Source: Atrina japonica
Lineage: Eukaryota; Mollusca; Bivalvia; Pterioida; Pinnidae
Length of the DNA: 64,000 bases
Direction of reading: 5' to 3'
Assembly: GCA_030159075.1 (NCBI GenBank)
Contig: BROG01000108.1
Location: forward strand, 1,279,501-1,343,500
A program made the position numbers and the translations under genes. This document shows positions 33,930 to 45,530 of this stretch, in pieces (the first letter of the stretch is position 1; every line of letters starts with the position of its first letter). Under the pieces are notes generated by a model. The model worked only from the letters and a program-made list of their open reading frames with translations, was not told the origin of the DNA and made no database searches.

Positions 33930-34450
33930 ACGTATGCCCATTTCGAAGTAAGTTTTATGGTCGATACGGATATCTATCTTGATAAACAATATGAAGAAGT
34001 ATCAGGAATGTTAGATACAATTCTGGAGCAAAATACACAGTGACTCCCTTTCGCCAATCAGACATTTTCACCGAACTTATTTTTTTTTCACCGAATTGCA
34101 TTTGCAATGGGTGTGACATGATAACAGTTAACACTGACTCATTGCGGACTCGTTGTCCCATCCCGTTTGCGATTAGAAATTGTTCTTCGTGTTGACACTA
34201 CTGTTATATCTACCCTTTTCACCGAGCTTGACATTTTCACTGAACTTAAGAGGTTTCCGTGAGATGATTGCGACGAGTGTTGCGTGCTGACAGGAGGCAC
34301 TGACTCCTTCCGGGAGCCTAGTTCCATTCCGTTTGGGATTCGCAATCAATTGTTCTTCGCGTTGAGATCGTTGATCTACATTTTCACCTAGTTTGACATT
34401 TTCGCCGACTTGAACTTTTCACCGAACTCTAGATAATTTATGGAACATTT
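33930..34450 (+). mobile_element. PLE RT C-terminal stub and 3' flank
   Basis: 33955-34042 matches the last coding block of the PLE at 44680-44770: TTTATGGTCGATACGG, AACAATATGAAG, TCAGGAATG, then TACACAGTGACTCCCTTTCG. The flank to ~34450 repeats TTCACCGAACTT-type motifs several times and holds GACTCCTTCCGGGA and GTTTGGGATTCGCAAT blocks found in other 3' flanks. Confidence 0.6.
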
Positions 34451-34724
34451 GCAACATGTTTTAGACTTGGTCTGTGGACCACATTTAGGACTTGCAACCA
34501 TTTTAAAAAGGATCACGACTTGTGTCTTGCGATCAAATCAGGTCAGATCGTTGTGAGTACTGAGAACCATTGGATAGACCTATGTTATTATTGTAGGTTT
34601 CATACTTTATCTTCGTAAATGTAGAATGTAAAAGTAAAATTTCACATGAAGATTGTAAAGGTTGCAATATTTAATCCTATATTCTTTAGGAAGATGCAGA
34701 GGTTCGGTATTTTTCTGGTCACAG

Positions 34725-34860
34725 GGGATGCAAACTCCTCCATGGCACGTGATCCCACCTCTTCGTTTCCAGAGGTCTGTGTTTGTCCACTTTTGCCGGA
34801 TTTGTATCTGTGTCCTGGACATCCTAGGTATTTATACTTTTTATCTGAGATGTTTTATAT
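34725..34860 (+). mobile_element. PLE 3' module
   Basis: CACAGGGGATGCAAACTCCT, TTCCAGAGGTCTGTGTTTGT and CTGTGTCCTGGACATCCTAG. It lies ~450 bp from hammerhead motif 4, which is on the opposite strand. Confidence 0.7.
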
Positions 34861-35304
34861 GTAACCGAGTGTCAAGTATGCACGTGCGATTCGAAGACGG
34901 AATCTGGCGTATTGCAACATAGTATTTATTTCATATCTGAAAAACTAAGGTAACGGATCGAAATCAAGAAAGATGAAGGTAGGATCGTGCTTAGTGATAT
35001 TTTAATTGTATCTGTATGGTTTGTTGTTTACAAGACAATTTCTTCTTTTTTTTTAAATCTGTCTGTGACAGCTCATTTTGTTTTAGGTATAACACTCTGG
35101 TCTGATTTTATATATTACGTAAGTGTCGGGTTTTTAATTTCTATTTTGATATTTCTTGAATTGGTGTTAAATATCCATTGTTGCTACCTACATCAGCTGA
35201 ATTATCGTTGATTGATTAATTTATTGATTGATTGATTTATACCACTGAATGAATATTATAAAAAATATCAAAGTTGTGGTTTTAGAAAAGTGATCAAAAC
35301 AAAT

Positions 35305-35348
35305 GCTCATGACGATCGTTTCTGTCAATAAAACTTCATCAGTTGACC
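35305..35348 (-). ncRNA. Hammerhead ribozyme-like motif 4
   Basis: Minus strand: stem I GGTCAA/ATGAGC (partial pairing), core CTGATGA at 35336-35342, stem II AGTT-TTATT-GACA (one U-G wobble), GAAAC, loop GATC, GTC. Core and cleavage triplet are intact; stem I has two mismatches. Confidence 0.65.
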
Positions 35349-35359
35349 TCGACTTTGAT

Positions 35360-36260
35360 ATGTCTCATTTTAAGGGTGAAGTCTGGTTATGGAGAAGTCC
35401 CTCTTTGCAATTAGTTGTAGAGTCAGCTGTAGTTGTCTTCCCCCGGTGTTGATTTTGTGGTGTCGTCCTCCCATTCCAATATTTGGAAAAATCATACTCC
35501 CCCCTTTTCCAACATTCTTTGAACAATAAATGTTATTATAAGGTCAGTATGTTGTTTGAGCAATTTAATCATATTTAATGTACAGATGCTATACATGTAA
35601 ATTTATATATGCATTCTCTTTTGCGCTATAATACTATCTTTTCATTTTTGCAACTGTATGGTCAGCTGTGGTATAAGGGCTTTGTGAGAATTTTAAGAAT
35701 TAGTTGTCAAAAAATGTAAACAGCAATGTTGAACTTACTGTATGACTAGATTTTACAGTTCTAAATGGAAGTTGTTAGTCGGAAATTTATCTAAAAGTAT
35801 TTGTAACATTTCATGTAAAGAAAAAATAATTTGGATGTTTCACTATTTTAACTTAGAATTAATGTGTGCAAATTTCGAACCTGCAAGCACAAACTACCAA
35901 AATATCAATGGAAATGAAAGATTATGTAAACTTAAATTTGAACAAAAAATGGAGTGAATTTTATAATATGTTAGAGTGTTGCCCAATCCGATTAGAAAGA
36001 AGAATATGCTTATGTGAAACAGGAAATACAGTTAAATGTATATTGTTTAAAACAAAATCCGTGTTCTTTTTACACAGTATTTGCAAATTTAGTAAACATA
36101 CAAACTAATATATGTATCCGCCATTGAATGTAATTATGTTTGTGCTTTTGCCTGAAATGATTTTGTATTTGGGGTATATCTTAATACAACAAAGTGCTAA
36201 TCTTTGTATAATTCATGTGTATGTGTTGTCTTCATAAAGTTTAATGTTGCTATGATCTGA
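35360..36260. other. No gene recognised
   Basis: The open frames at 35742-35957 and 35866-36108 show no family motif and are not called. Confidence 0.45.
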
Positions 36261-36807
36261 ATGGACCATTAGCTGTGTTTTCCAAAACCATTTTTGTTTG
36301 TTTTTTTACTACTTATAACTTTGGTATTATCTTTATTATGTTGATGTACAACAAGAAATAAGAGATATACACAGGCATAAAAATTCTTATACCCCTATAT
36401 ATTTTGTGACAATAAGGTTAGGTACAGTTTCATATGCATATACATAAACTAAAGTCATATGAAATCATTTGCAAACAGAAAGTATTTCATTGGACCTGAC
36501 TGTGGACTCACGCCGGGTGTGACCGGTCGACAGGGTATGCTTACTCCTCCATGGCACCTGATCCCACCTCTTGGCTTCCAGAGGTTCGTGTTTGTCCATT
36601 TTTACCGGATTTGTATCTTTGTCCTGGATATTCTATTGATTTATACTCTGGTATTTGAGATTTTTTATAGTGGGTTTCCTAAGCAATTTTCATAAAATAT
36701 ATACAAATTCTAATGTCTGTGTATGTATCTTTTTGTTATTGTATATCAATATAAGTAGAAAAAAGAAAGAAAAATCTTTGGAAAAATCGCAGCTAATGCC
36801 CCTTTTA
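36261..36807. mobile_element. TTAA-family MITE, copy 3, interrupted by a PLE module
   Basis: The left end CCATTAGCTGTGTTTTCC and the right end AGCTAATGCCCCTTTT are inverted. The interior shares ATACACAGGCATAAA, TATATTTTGTGACAA and AGTGGGTTTCCTAAGCAATT-type blocks with copy 1. About 200 bp in the middle (36470-36667) is a foreign PLE module. Confidence 0.7.
36470..36667 (+). mobile_element. PLE 3' module inserted in a MITE
   Basis: Contains TTCATTGGACCTGACTGTGG, GGGTGTGACCGGTCGACAGG, GGCACCTGATCCCACCTC and TATTGATTTATACTCTGG. The MITE sequence continues on both sides. Confidence 0.75.
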
Positions 36808-37405
36808 CGTAATCTATTTTTGTTTCATTTGCATTTATATGCTGTACATTGTATGCTGAAATTTAATTTCAAACTCTTAGAAAGAATGTTGATAGTTTTA
36901 CTGTGTATATGTGTTTTATGTATAAAGATTTTTCATATCTTAATTTCATATCCATGTTGATCTGACATTAATACCGTTACTGCAGTTGTCCTGTGATTAC
37001 CTGAGGTCTTGTAGTTTGGTGTTTTTACAATGTCTGATCTTTAAAATGTTGGTATATATTGAAGGAATAAACCGGTGCTGCTCTGGAGCGAGACTTTGTC
37101 GAGGGTATTCTCACTCTAGGGCAGGCCGCTAGGGGAAGATTCTCTCTAGGGTAGGCCCATCGGGGAAGCCTAACATTACAACACCGGTGTTAACTATTTA
37201 CATTTTTTACATATATTTACCTAAGTTACCGCTGTTGAATTCTATACTCCTTATATTACTTAAATTGCATATGTTTTATGTTTTAATATTTATTTTTTAT
37301 ATTACTGAACTCGTCAATAATATCATATATCATGTTTTTCATATTATGTAAATCGCTGTTTTATTTATTAAGTCGGTTACTTAGTAGACTTCAGGAGTTA
37401 TTTAA
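36808..37405. other. No gene recognised
   Basis: A small tandem duplication (GAGACTTTGTCGAGG, then two TCTCTAGGG-YAGGCC units) lies at 37085-37170. Otherwise nothing. Confidence 0.45.
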
Positions 37406-37409
37406 AATC

Positions 37410-37740
37410 GCTGATACCAAAGTATTAATCCTCAGGAAGTTAAGAAGACAACATACAGATCTGATGAACAATGGACAATCACGGACCTCACAGAAAATCC
37501 AGAGGTGTGGTCAAGTGTCACGGAGAAGTAAGAACCCCATGGTGAGTCAATAGCCAAATTCTAATGAAGAAAGTAAAGAATAAATCCTAGTCACAATTGG
37601 TAAAGACTGTTCAACAACTGCTTACAAACAGGTAACTCAGCATTTCATTTATAGAAATTGTAATCGCAAACGAGGTCATTATTCCGACCATAATATTTGC
37701 GAAATGTTGACATTAGAAATACCAGATGTTTTCTTGTCAT
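37410..37740 (-). mobile_element. PLE RT tail and 3' module
   Basis: The minus strand begins near 37735 with coding-like sequence reading STFRKYYGRNNDLVCDY, matching FRKFFGRYKDLVCDY of the copy at 49357-49566, and proceeds into the 3' module (37410-37540). It is decayed and truncated at its 5' side. Confidence 0.62.
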
Positions 37741-37877
37741 TATGATTGTTATTGTTTTCTGAAGTTATACACTATACAAATAACATTTAAGATAACAGCT
37801 AGGAAAAATGTATAACGTATTTGTGTAAACTACATTTATATGTGCAAGTTTTTTTTATTCTTTAAAATAGAGGATTT

Positions 37878-38116
37878 GATATGATTTGATTTTTTGTTTT
37901 AAGCCATACTCAACAATCTTTCAGTCATATGATGGCGTCCAGTTTTTATTGGTGGAGTAGAAACCCCGGTTACCCTGGTAAAGACCACCGACCTTACGCA
38001 AGAAAACTGGCAAACTTTCCAACTTAATTCGAAATTATCCTAGCGGGATTCGAACCAGAGGTGAGAGGCCTTGTGGTTTAAAGCGCAATGCTCTAACCAC
38101 TCGGCCACGGAGGCCC
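37878..38116 (-). mobile_element. SINE family B with class II tRNA-like head
   Basis: The minus-strand head GGGGCCTCCGTGGCCGAGTG has A box TGGCCGAGTGG, a long variable arm and B box GGTTCGAATCC, a Ser/Leu-type tRNA layout. The body includes GGAAAGTTTGCCAGTTTTCT and the tail CATATGACTGAAAGATTGTT. That tail resembles family A although the head is different. Confidence 0.8.
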
Positions 38117-39320
38117 CTTAAAATAGAGGAAGAGTATACATTCAAAGTCTTTATAAAGAGATTTATTCAATATATAGATTTAACAAGTGTTATATTTGAA
38201 TGGCCTCTGTAGGCAAATGTCCTTTATACAGAGGTTGCCTTTTATGCAAGTTTGACTGTAGCCTACCTGTTGTGTAAAAATACACTGAAACAGAATTCAT
38301 GAGCATGTTTAGTTTTTTGCATTTAAAATCAGAACATGTGTCTTGGATATCCCTTTTTGTTTTACTTACATAAGAATGAGTATATAACGACCAGGTAATA
38401 CCTGCATTTAAGATATATAAAAAATGGTCTTAAAACTATGGCCGCATTTTTTTAAAATGTGAGCTTATTTAAATGGCTACAATCGCAATGTTTGTTAAGT
38501 TTGTGGATTGCGATAAATCGGTTTTCTTAAGAGATATTTTAGTTGTCAGATATAGATTATATAAAACCTGATAACTTTATATCTGACAAAACAGCAAGGT
38601 ATTTATATCGTTCAGCAAGTAGACACACAATGTGTACGTTGAATATAGATTTAGACACGAGTTATTCTATGAATTACTTTGTATGCTATTCAGCTAGGCC
38701 ATTTTCTCTCACATGAAGGCGTATATCTTCTATCTTAAGGTACTCATTTACAAGCATCGAAATATAGATTTTAAGTTTCTTTCAAAAGATGCGCGAATTT
38801 CACGTTGCAGATCATGGCTCGGTCACGACATATTTTTAAGGCTCTGGTATGACCCTATCTGGGTCACCTGGTAAATTTGTTGTGGGGGAAATTAGTTGCT
38901 AGTTCGATTATCGCATTGCGAACTGTCTGTGTAGAACAGGACACAACTGTAAACATTAACAGCGCTTTGGCTTTTGCAAGATTTATTATTAAGATGTTTG
39001 TCAATAATGGCGACATATAAGGACGGGACAGTATTTATTTGGTCATTCAAAACTAATCCGAAAAACTCTGGGCAACAGTACAAGTTTAATCTAGGCAATG
39101 ATTTTAGTTACATTCAAAGTATTGGCAGAATATATTGATTACATGGAAAACATGATACAGATTAAGTATTGAACATTACTAATCTGAACTCCATTTCCAT
39201 CCTTGTACGAGTATGTAAAAATATTAAACCGATCCATTATTAATGTATTCAAATACCTAGTGGAACTACCGATAAAAAGTTCCTTTATTTTACTTTATTT
39301 CTTCTTCTAAAAGGTATGAA
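38117..39320. other. No gene recognised
   Basis: About 1.2 kb AT-rich sequence without motifs. An ATATAGATTATATAAAACCT/ATATCTGAC inverted segment near 38550-38585 is minor. Confidence 0.45.
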
Positions 39321-39324
39321 AATA

Positions 39325-39485
39325 TCACAGATATCAAAGTATTAACTGACAAGTGGTCCAAGAGACGGAATACAAATGTGGTGATCACTGGACAAACACG
39401 AACCTCTAGAAAACCCAGAAGTGAGTTCGTGTGCCATAAAAGAACAGATATTCCCCTGTCTATCGGTCTCACATTCAGCATTCAA
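39325..39485 (-). mobile_element. PLE 3' module, diverged
   Basis: Minus strand: GAGACCGATAGACAGGGG, TTCTAGAGGTTCGTGTTTGT and a TTAATACTTTGATATCTGTG end. Confidence 0.6.
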
Positions 39486-41061
39486 ATTTAAAACAAGTGA
39501 GGAACAACTGATTATGGACCATTTCAGTGCATAAAGATTGACTTAGACATTTAGAATCATTTATCCATGCGACTGGTGATATTTAATGTTTCTATCTAGT
39601 GAACAAAATATAATTGCACTTTTATGAAAATATTTCGCGGGGGGAGGCGTTTGTATTGTTGATGTGGTTATATTCAACAATTCGTAAAAAAAAATCACAT
39701 TTCAAATACCGTATAAGCAGAAATTTTAGCGAAAATTCAATATATACTATGTTGTATCAGGATCGTCATTAAATCTTCCTTAGCTTAACACATTACTTAC
39801 TCACTTAAAAATCTAAAATTCAATTAAAATTTAAGTACTTTGACGTCCAATTCATTGAAAAAATCACCAGTTGTTATAGTTGACATGGGTTGCGCGATAA
39901 ATCATAGGATCAATGCTTCAAACAAAAGATTTAAAGATTTACGCTCTTTTTGACAGGAAGATATAGCGCTGAATATACACGAAAACATGAAGTATGTATG
40001 AAAAATTGCCAAACATTTTCAGATGGGTGTCCTATGGAGGGTAAATACTTTTAAAGTGCACCCCAAACGCTATATACAACTTTTCAAAAATTGTTAGTTT
40101 ATGATACATAAATGCATTTGTCGAAAATTTGAAGTCAAGTCGTTCCCGAGATATTTAGCAAAAAGTAACTGAATCCCGTTTGCACACCTTAAAATTCTCA
40201 CGAACGGCTTTAGGTCTGCTACGTCATCAAAGGAAGAGGTCAGGCACTATAGGGTGTGAAAGCCAATAGCCTAGAGAATTACAAGTATAGCGAGATAACA
40301 TATCGGCGGATTATTTAAAACAGTCTTGGTTAATCGGTGCGTTGTAGCGAGGTACGGAAATACATCTAAACTGCAGGTCCCCCAGTTCACAAATTTCCAA
40401 AAGATAAAAAGATAACTTAAAGACAGTTGAGGACTACATTCGTAAAATTATTACATGCCGATTTTCAAATCTGTCCGGTTTCAGATGTATCTTATGAAGG
40501 GACATGTTTAAACAACTACATTTCCTAACACATTATTTTTAAAAAATGTACCGAAATAAAGTAAATAAATAAATAGATAAATAAATAGTAAAATAAACAA
40601 ATGGATAAATAAATTAATAAATTAATTTATAAAACACCAAACAGTATTTTTTTTCTTCCTGAATTTCCTTATTTTCGGTTCAAAATGTAATTTATTTAGT
40701 TTTCTATTACATTTCTACTCCGTTATTTAAAAAACATATTTTATACAATTCACAAAAATTAAAAGATTAAGAAATACCACACAGTAATATCTGTTAATGT
40801 TAGTAAGTTTGCATCAAATTGCATGTTGTATTGTAAATTATGACAGTTTCTATCAAATTATGTAAAAATATTTCATACGAACGTTTTTAACAAAAATTAA
40901 AACAAAATAAGTCACCGAACATTAAACTGAATAGCAGAATTTCATTCTTAATTTTCGTAATTCCACTTAAAAAGTGTTATATATGTTGCTGATGTAATGT
41001 AAAATAGATAAATAGATATTTAAATATTTTGTAGTAAAAGTTTCTGCTGAACAAAACGGCG

Positions 41062-41065
<4 letters not shown>
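39486..41065. repeat. Dispersed repeat half at 40060-40165; otherwise no gene
   Basis: 40060-40165 contains CCCAAACGCTATATACAACT and GCATTTGTCGAAAATTTGAA and is an inverted relative of 42105-42232. A TAAATAAATAGATAAATA-type run is at 40558-40630. Nothing coding seen. Confidence 0.6.
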
Positions 41066-41155
<90 letters not shown>

Positions 41156-41258
41156 AGAAAATAAACACTCCATTAAAATTTGGGTATATGCATTTTTTAA
41201 TTCACCCGTAAATGACATTTACATCTACATTTTAACAATTGATATATAATGAATTGTT

Positions 41259-41351
<93 letters not shown>
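41066..41351. repeat. Paired (CT)n and (GA)n tracts, 87 nt each
   Basis: (CT)n spans 41066-41152 and (GA)n spans 41265-41351. Both are 87 nt and uninterrupted, separated by 112 nt. They form a perfect 87 bp inverted repeat. Confidence 0.95.
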
Positions 41352-41353
<2 letters not shown>

Positions 41354-42104
41354 ATAACTATGTAGATTTTGACACGTCGTTCATTTATCGCGGATTTTAC
41401 TGACCATTGATATGGCGATGGATGGTTTGAATTTTAGGTGACTTATTTTCTTGGTTTTTTGTTTTTGTTTTTGTTTTTTTAATATTTTTAGTTATCATTA
41501 TCATGAATTAATCTTCAATACACTTTTGTAAAAATAGCGATACCTTTGTCAAATGCATGCAAAAGAATTGTCAGATTTATTTTAACATACGCCCGTTCGG
41601 AAGTCCTATTGATAATAAGTTTATTTTAAAATGTCCGCTATTCTGAATCTAACGTTTTATTTCACGTGACGTCTCACTGTAAGTGATTCAGCGACATCAA
41701 TGAGGATTAAAAGATGTAAGTGCCGAAATGACAACATCTAAGAGTTTATCTTTACGGTGTTTTGTACACAACAGCAAAATAGTTGGGAAACAACACCGGA
41801 CGCCAGTATTTCTATACACAGCGGTGATAAGAAAGACATATTTAGCATATACTTCCCCGCTGAATTAATTATATTTATTGTAAATGAAACACTTAACATC
41901 TCATATTTATCATCAGAATCTCATTCATCGTCACTTCAGGATTGAGTTTAAAAATCATCTCCCAAACTGGATTCTGAACTGGAAAACTTGCCCACTTTCC
42001 CTATACCCGCCAATGGCTATTGTACCGGGTGTTCCGTGGATGACGTCACGGCCATTAGAAGTTTTCAGATTTTTCTCGTGATTGGTAAAAAAAAAACAAC
42101 TTTG
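41352..42104. other. No gene recognised
   Basis: Open frames at 41757-42081 have no family motif. T/G-rich run at 41453-41488. Confidence 0.45.
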
Positions 42105-42232
42105 TCGGCTTATATCTCCGGTTCGAGACGTCGGATCGACTTCAAATTTTCGACAAATGCATTTTTGCATCATAAACTAACAATTTCTGAAAAGTTGTAT
42201 ATAGCGTTTGGGATGCACTTTAATGTAGCATA
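42105..42232 (-). repeat. Dispersed repeat, inverted partner of 40060-40165
   Basis: The reverse complement reads GTGCATCCCAAACGCTATAT, then ACAACTTTTCAGAAATTGTT and GCATTTGTCGAAAATTTGAA. It is about 85-90% alike by eye to the first copy. Confidence 0.7.
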
Positions 42233-42612
42233 TGTTTTGGGAATCATTTGATGAGATAAGTAGTCATAGCTCGTTATCTCGAAGTCGTCGGGACCAAGCA
42301 AAAATTCGACATGAACGGGTTTCGAGTTAAAAAGTCTGTGTATCGTTTGTCTCTTATTTTTAGTATATGTGCAAGCTGACAACCCATGCTCCTTTCGAGA
42401 TCACGGAAGTGACACTATCATTTAAAAAGTCTAAAAACGAATTATAGAAAGTAACATTATCCATATAAATTTAAGAACGGAGAACAAAATAACAGAATCT
42501 TTTTGTGAAGATTTTTATTAATTGTATGTACTCAAACGATACAAAAAGCATATTTTAGTTTGGCCATGTCTCATACCACTTTTCCTTTAGAAAACCTTTT
42601 TGTAAAATTGGA

Positions 42613-42654
42613 GCTCAACTGATGAAGTCTAATTGCAGAAACGACCGTCTTCAG
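42613..42654 (+). ncRNA. Hammerhead ribozyme-like motif 5
   Basis: Stem I GCTCAA with TTCAG(C), core CTGATGA at 42619-42625, stem II AGTC-TAATT-GCA (one base lost), GAAAC, loop GACC, triplet GTC at 42647-42649. The SINE starts 5 nt after the predicted cleavage site. Confidence 0.6.
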
Positions 42655-42911
42655 TTTGTTTGTTTAACGTCCCACTCAAGAATCTTTCACTCATATGGAG
42701 ACGTCACCAAATGCCGATGAAGGGCTTCAAATTTTGGCCTATGCTCGGCACTTACGGCCATTGAGCAGTGAGGGTTCTTTAACGTGCTGACACCAACTGC
42801 GACACGGGACCTCGAGTTTTACTGTCTCATCCGAAGGACAGGAAACCAACCTGCCGCTGGCTGGACTCGAACTCACGACCTCACGATCAAGAGTCGAGCG
42901 CGCTACCGACT
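42655..42911 (-). mobile_element. SINE family A with 11 bp target duplication
   Basis: Flanked by ACCGTCTTCAG at 42644-42654 and 42912-42922. Tail, body and most of the tRNA-like head are present, but the first ~14 bases of the head are missing. A direct-repeat flank supports LINE-type insertion. Confidence 0.92.
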
Positions 42912-42984
42912 ACCGTCTTCAGCATTATAACTTTGGTATTATGTTTATAATATTTAGCACTAGTCATAATATCACAATGATTTA

Positions 42985-43208
42985 ATGATGATGTACAAAA
43001 AATCGAGATAACTGGTCACTTTTACATTGAAATTAAACATCGGGACCACGTTTTAACATCGAAATTAGCGGTTTTTCTACTTTTCCGATCTCGAGTTATC
43101 AGGTGTTTTATTTTTGTAAGATATAGAGGAAATTGCCGGACCGGTGCTTGATCTCAAGATTACCGGGTAAATCGAGATTACCGATCTCGACATAACAAAA
43201 CTAGACTG
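42985..43208. mobile_element. pogo-like MITE remnant
   Basis: The right end, reverse complemented, reads TACAGTCTAGTTTTGTTATG then TCGAGATCGG. The left side has AAATCGAGATAACTGGTC. The interior repeats the words TCGAGATTACCG and TCGAGTTATC. The left terminus is not clear. Confidence 0.45.
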
Positions 43209-43254
43209 TATATAACTAGTAAAACTGTATAAAATGGAACCTCTAGACTACAGG

Positions 43255-43905
<651 letters not shown>

Positions 43906-44324
43906 AATAGCGTATGTGTGAGTAATATATAGCTGCAGACGACAGTTTTATCTTGGTTATCAAGTATGGACTGATCACAAATCAGATATTGACACTCCGC
44001 GCCCTGTGTTATACAAATATTTACCACATTTGATTAAGTAGTCTATATAGTAAAATTCAGATTAAATTGGTCGACAATAACGTATCGCTTAAATTGTGAA
44101 TAAGATAAATTTTACTCTTTCTTTGTATCATCCACGGGTGCCATGATTTCGGCAGGCAAAACTGTCTCGTCGTCGGTCGATTCGAAACATCGAGTAATGT
44201 CTTTCAAAATTTATCAGTATCGTAAAGGACTCATTAGCTACAGCATCTTTCCACATTATCAGATTATTTTGGTAGCAAAAAATGCAATTACACACTTGCT
44301 TTCAGCACATTCTCAAAGATATGT

Positions 44325-45020
44325 CATAAGGAAGCAAATCTTCAATTTTACCCTGTTGAGCTTGAGATCAATGAGAAAACAGAGCAAAACATCTGCGTCT
44401 TACCTAGATATACCCCTGTCGATCGGGAAAGACGTTCAACTTCACACCTCCCTTTATGACAAACGCGACCAGTTCAATTTTCATATCACGAACCTCCCGT
44501 CCCAAAGTAGTAATATTCCGTTTTCTTCTGCCTTTGGCGTTTTCATTTCATAGTTTATACGTTATGCCAGGGTATGCTCCACTTATGAATGTTTTATTCT
44601 GAGAGCCAAATGACTCGCCAATAAACTACTTACAAAAGGTTACCTTGTTCAACGCTTGAAATCATCACTAAGGAAGGTTTATGGTCGATACGGGGGTCTT
44701 GTTAAACAATATGAAGTATCCGTCTCAGGAATGCTTGATAGTATTTTGGTACATGACCATATACAGTGACTCCCTTTCGCCAATCATATCTAAAACTAAC
44801 TGATGATATTTTCACCGAACTTCAACTTTTCATCGAACTCGAGAGGTTTCCATGTAGCATTGCAACGGATGTAGTATGCTGGCATAGGACGCTGACTCTT
44901 TCGGGACACCTTGTCCCATACCGTTTGGGTTTCGTAATTGTTCTTTTGTTGAGACCATTTGTATATCTGTCGTATTCTAATGGACTTTGAGTTTCGATTA
45001 TCCATTGGTACCTCTTCATT
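44325..45020 (+). mobile_element. PLE reverse-transcriptase C-terminal relic with 3' flank
   Basis: 44325-44553 reads PVELEI-like then SASYLDIPLSIGKD, LYDKRDQFNFHITNLP and SSAFGVFIS. After a frame change, 44554-44770 reads FIRYARVCSTYECFILRAK, LANKLLTKGY, LKSSLRKVYGRYGGLVKQYE and VSVSGMLDSILVHDHIQ, then a stop. An in-frame TGA follows RAK. The flank to 45020 carries TTCACCGAACTTCAAC, GACGCTGACTCTTTCGG and CGTATTCTAATGGACTTTGA. No GIY-YIG endonuclease is visible after the RT. Confidence 0.7.
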
Positions 45021-45029
45021 TTCACTTTA

Positions 45030-45530
45030 CACGTGTGTGTGTGTGTATGTGTGTGTGTAGGTGTGTGTGTATGTGTGTGTAGGTGTGTGTGTGTGTAGGT
45101 GTGTGTATGTGTGTGTGTGTGTGTGTATGTGTGTGTGTTTACATACATGAATTTGCAAGATTTAACAACACAAAAGACGAGTGTCGAAATCAGGATCCTA
45201 TCGAACTCTGACGATATTGTCTTTGAGTTTTATTGTCTGCGGAGGTTAACTTATCAACCCCTGAAGTCACATTTGGACCTGCCCATTTCAAAGAATGTTA
45301 AGTCCGCTGTCAAAATTCAGGGGTGTATGATTTTAAATCAAAATTTATAATAACTTTACATGCAGTATGAACCTGTTCACTCCTGAATTATGACAGTAGA
45401 CCATACTATTTATTGATTTAAGAGAGTCTAAACGTGACCACAAGGGTTGATGAATCAATTGTGGTTCTTTTTTTCTTTTCTTTGTGTGTGTGTGTGTGTG
45501 TGTGTGTGTTGTTGTTGTTGTTGTTGTTGT
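45030..45530. repeat. (TG)n microsatellites
   Basis: Interrupted TG/TGTA repeats at 45030-45140; (TG)n then (TTG)n at 45484-45530. Between them 45245-45320 weakly resembles the TTCACCCCTAA repeat. Confidence 0.9.

Larger units (their letters stand above)
42546..42965 (+). mobile_element. Hammerhead-bearing retroelement fragment split by a SINE
   Basis: TTTGGCCATGTCTCATACCA, the hammerhead-like core, then (after the SINE) CATTATAACTTTGGTATTAT and TTATAATATTTA match 29090-29220 in order. Removing the SINE and one target copy would restore colinearity with that sequence. Confidence 0.65.

Noticed and set aside
37878..38116. Possible genuine tRNA-Ser or tRNA-Leu gene on the minus strand
   Set aside because: The A and B boxes are good, but the sequence continues into a SINE body and tail, and the acceptor stem is not cleanly paired.
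41757..42081. Two overlapping plus-strand frames of ~60 residues
   Set aside because: No motif; they lie between repeats and look random.
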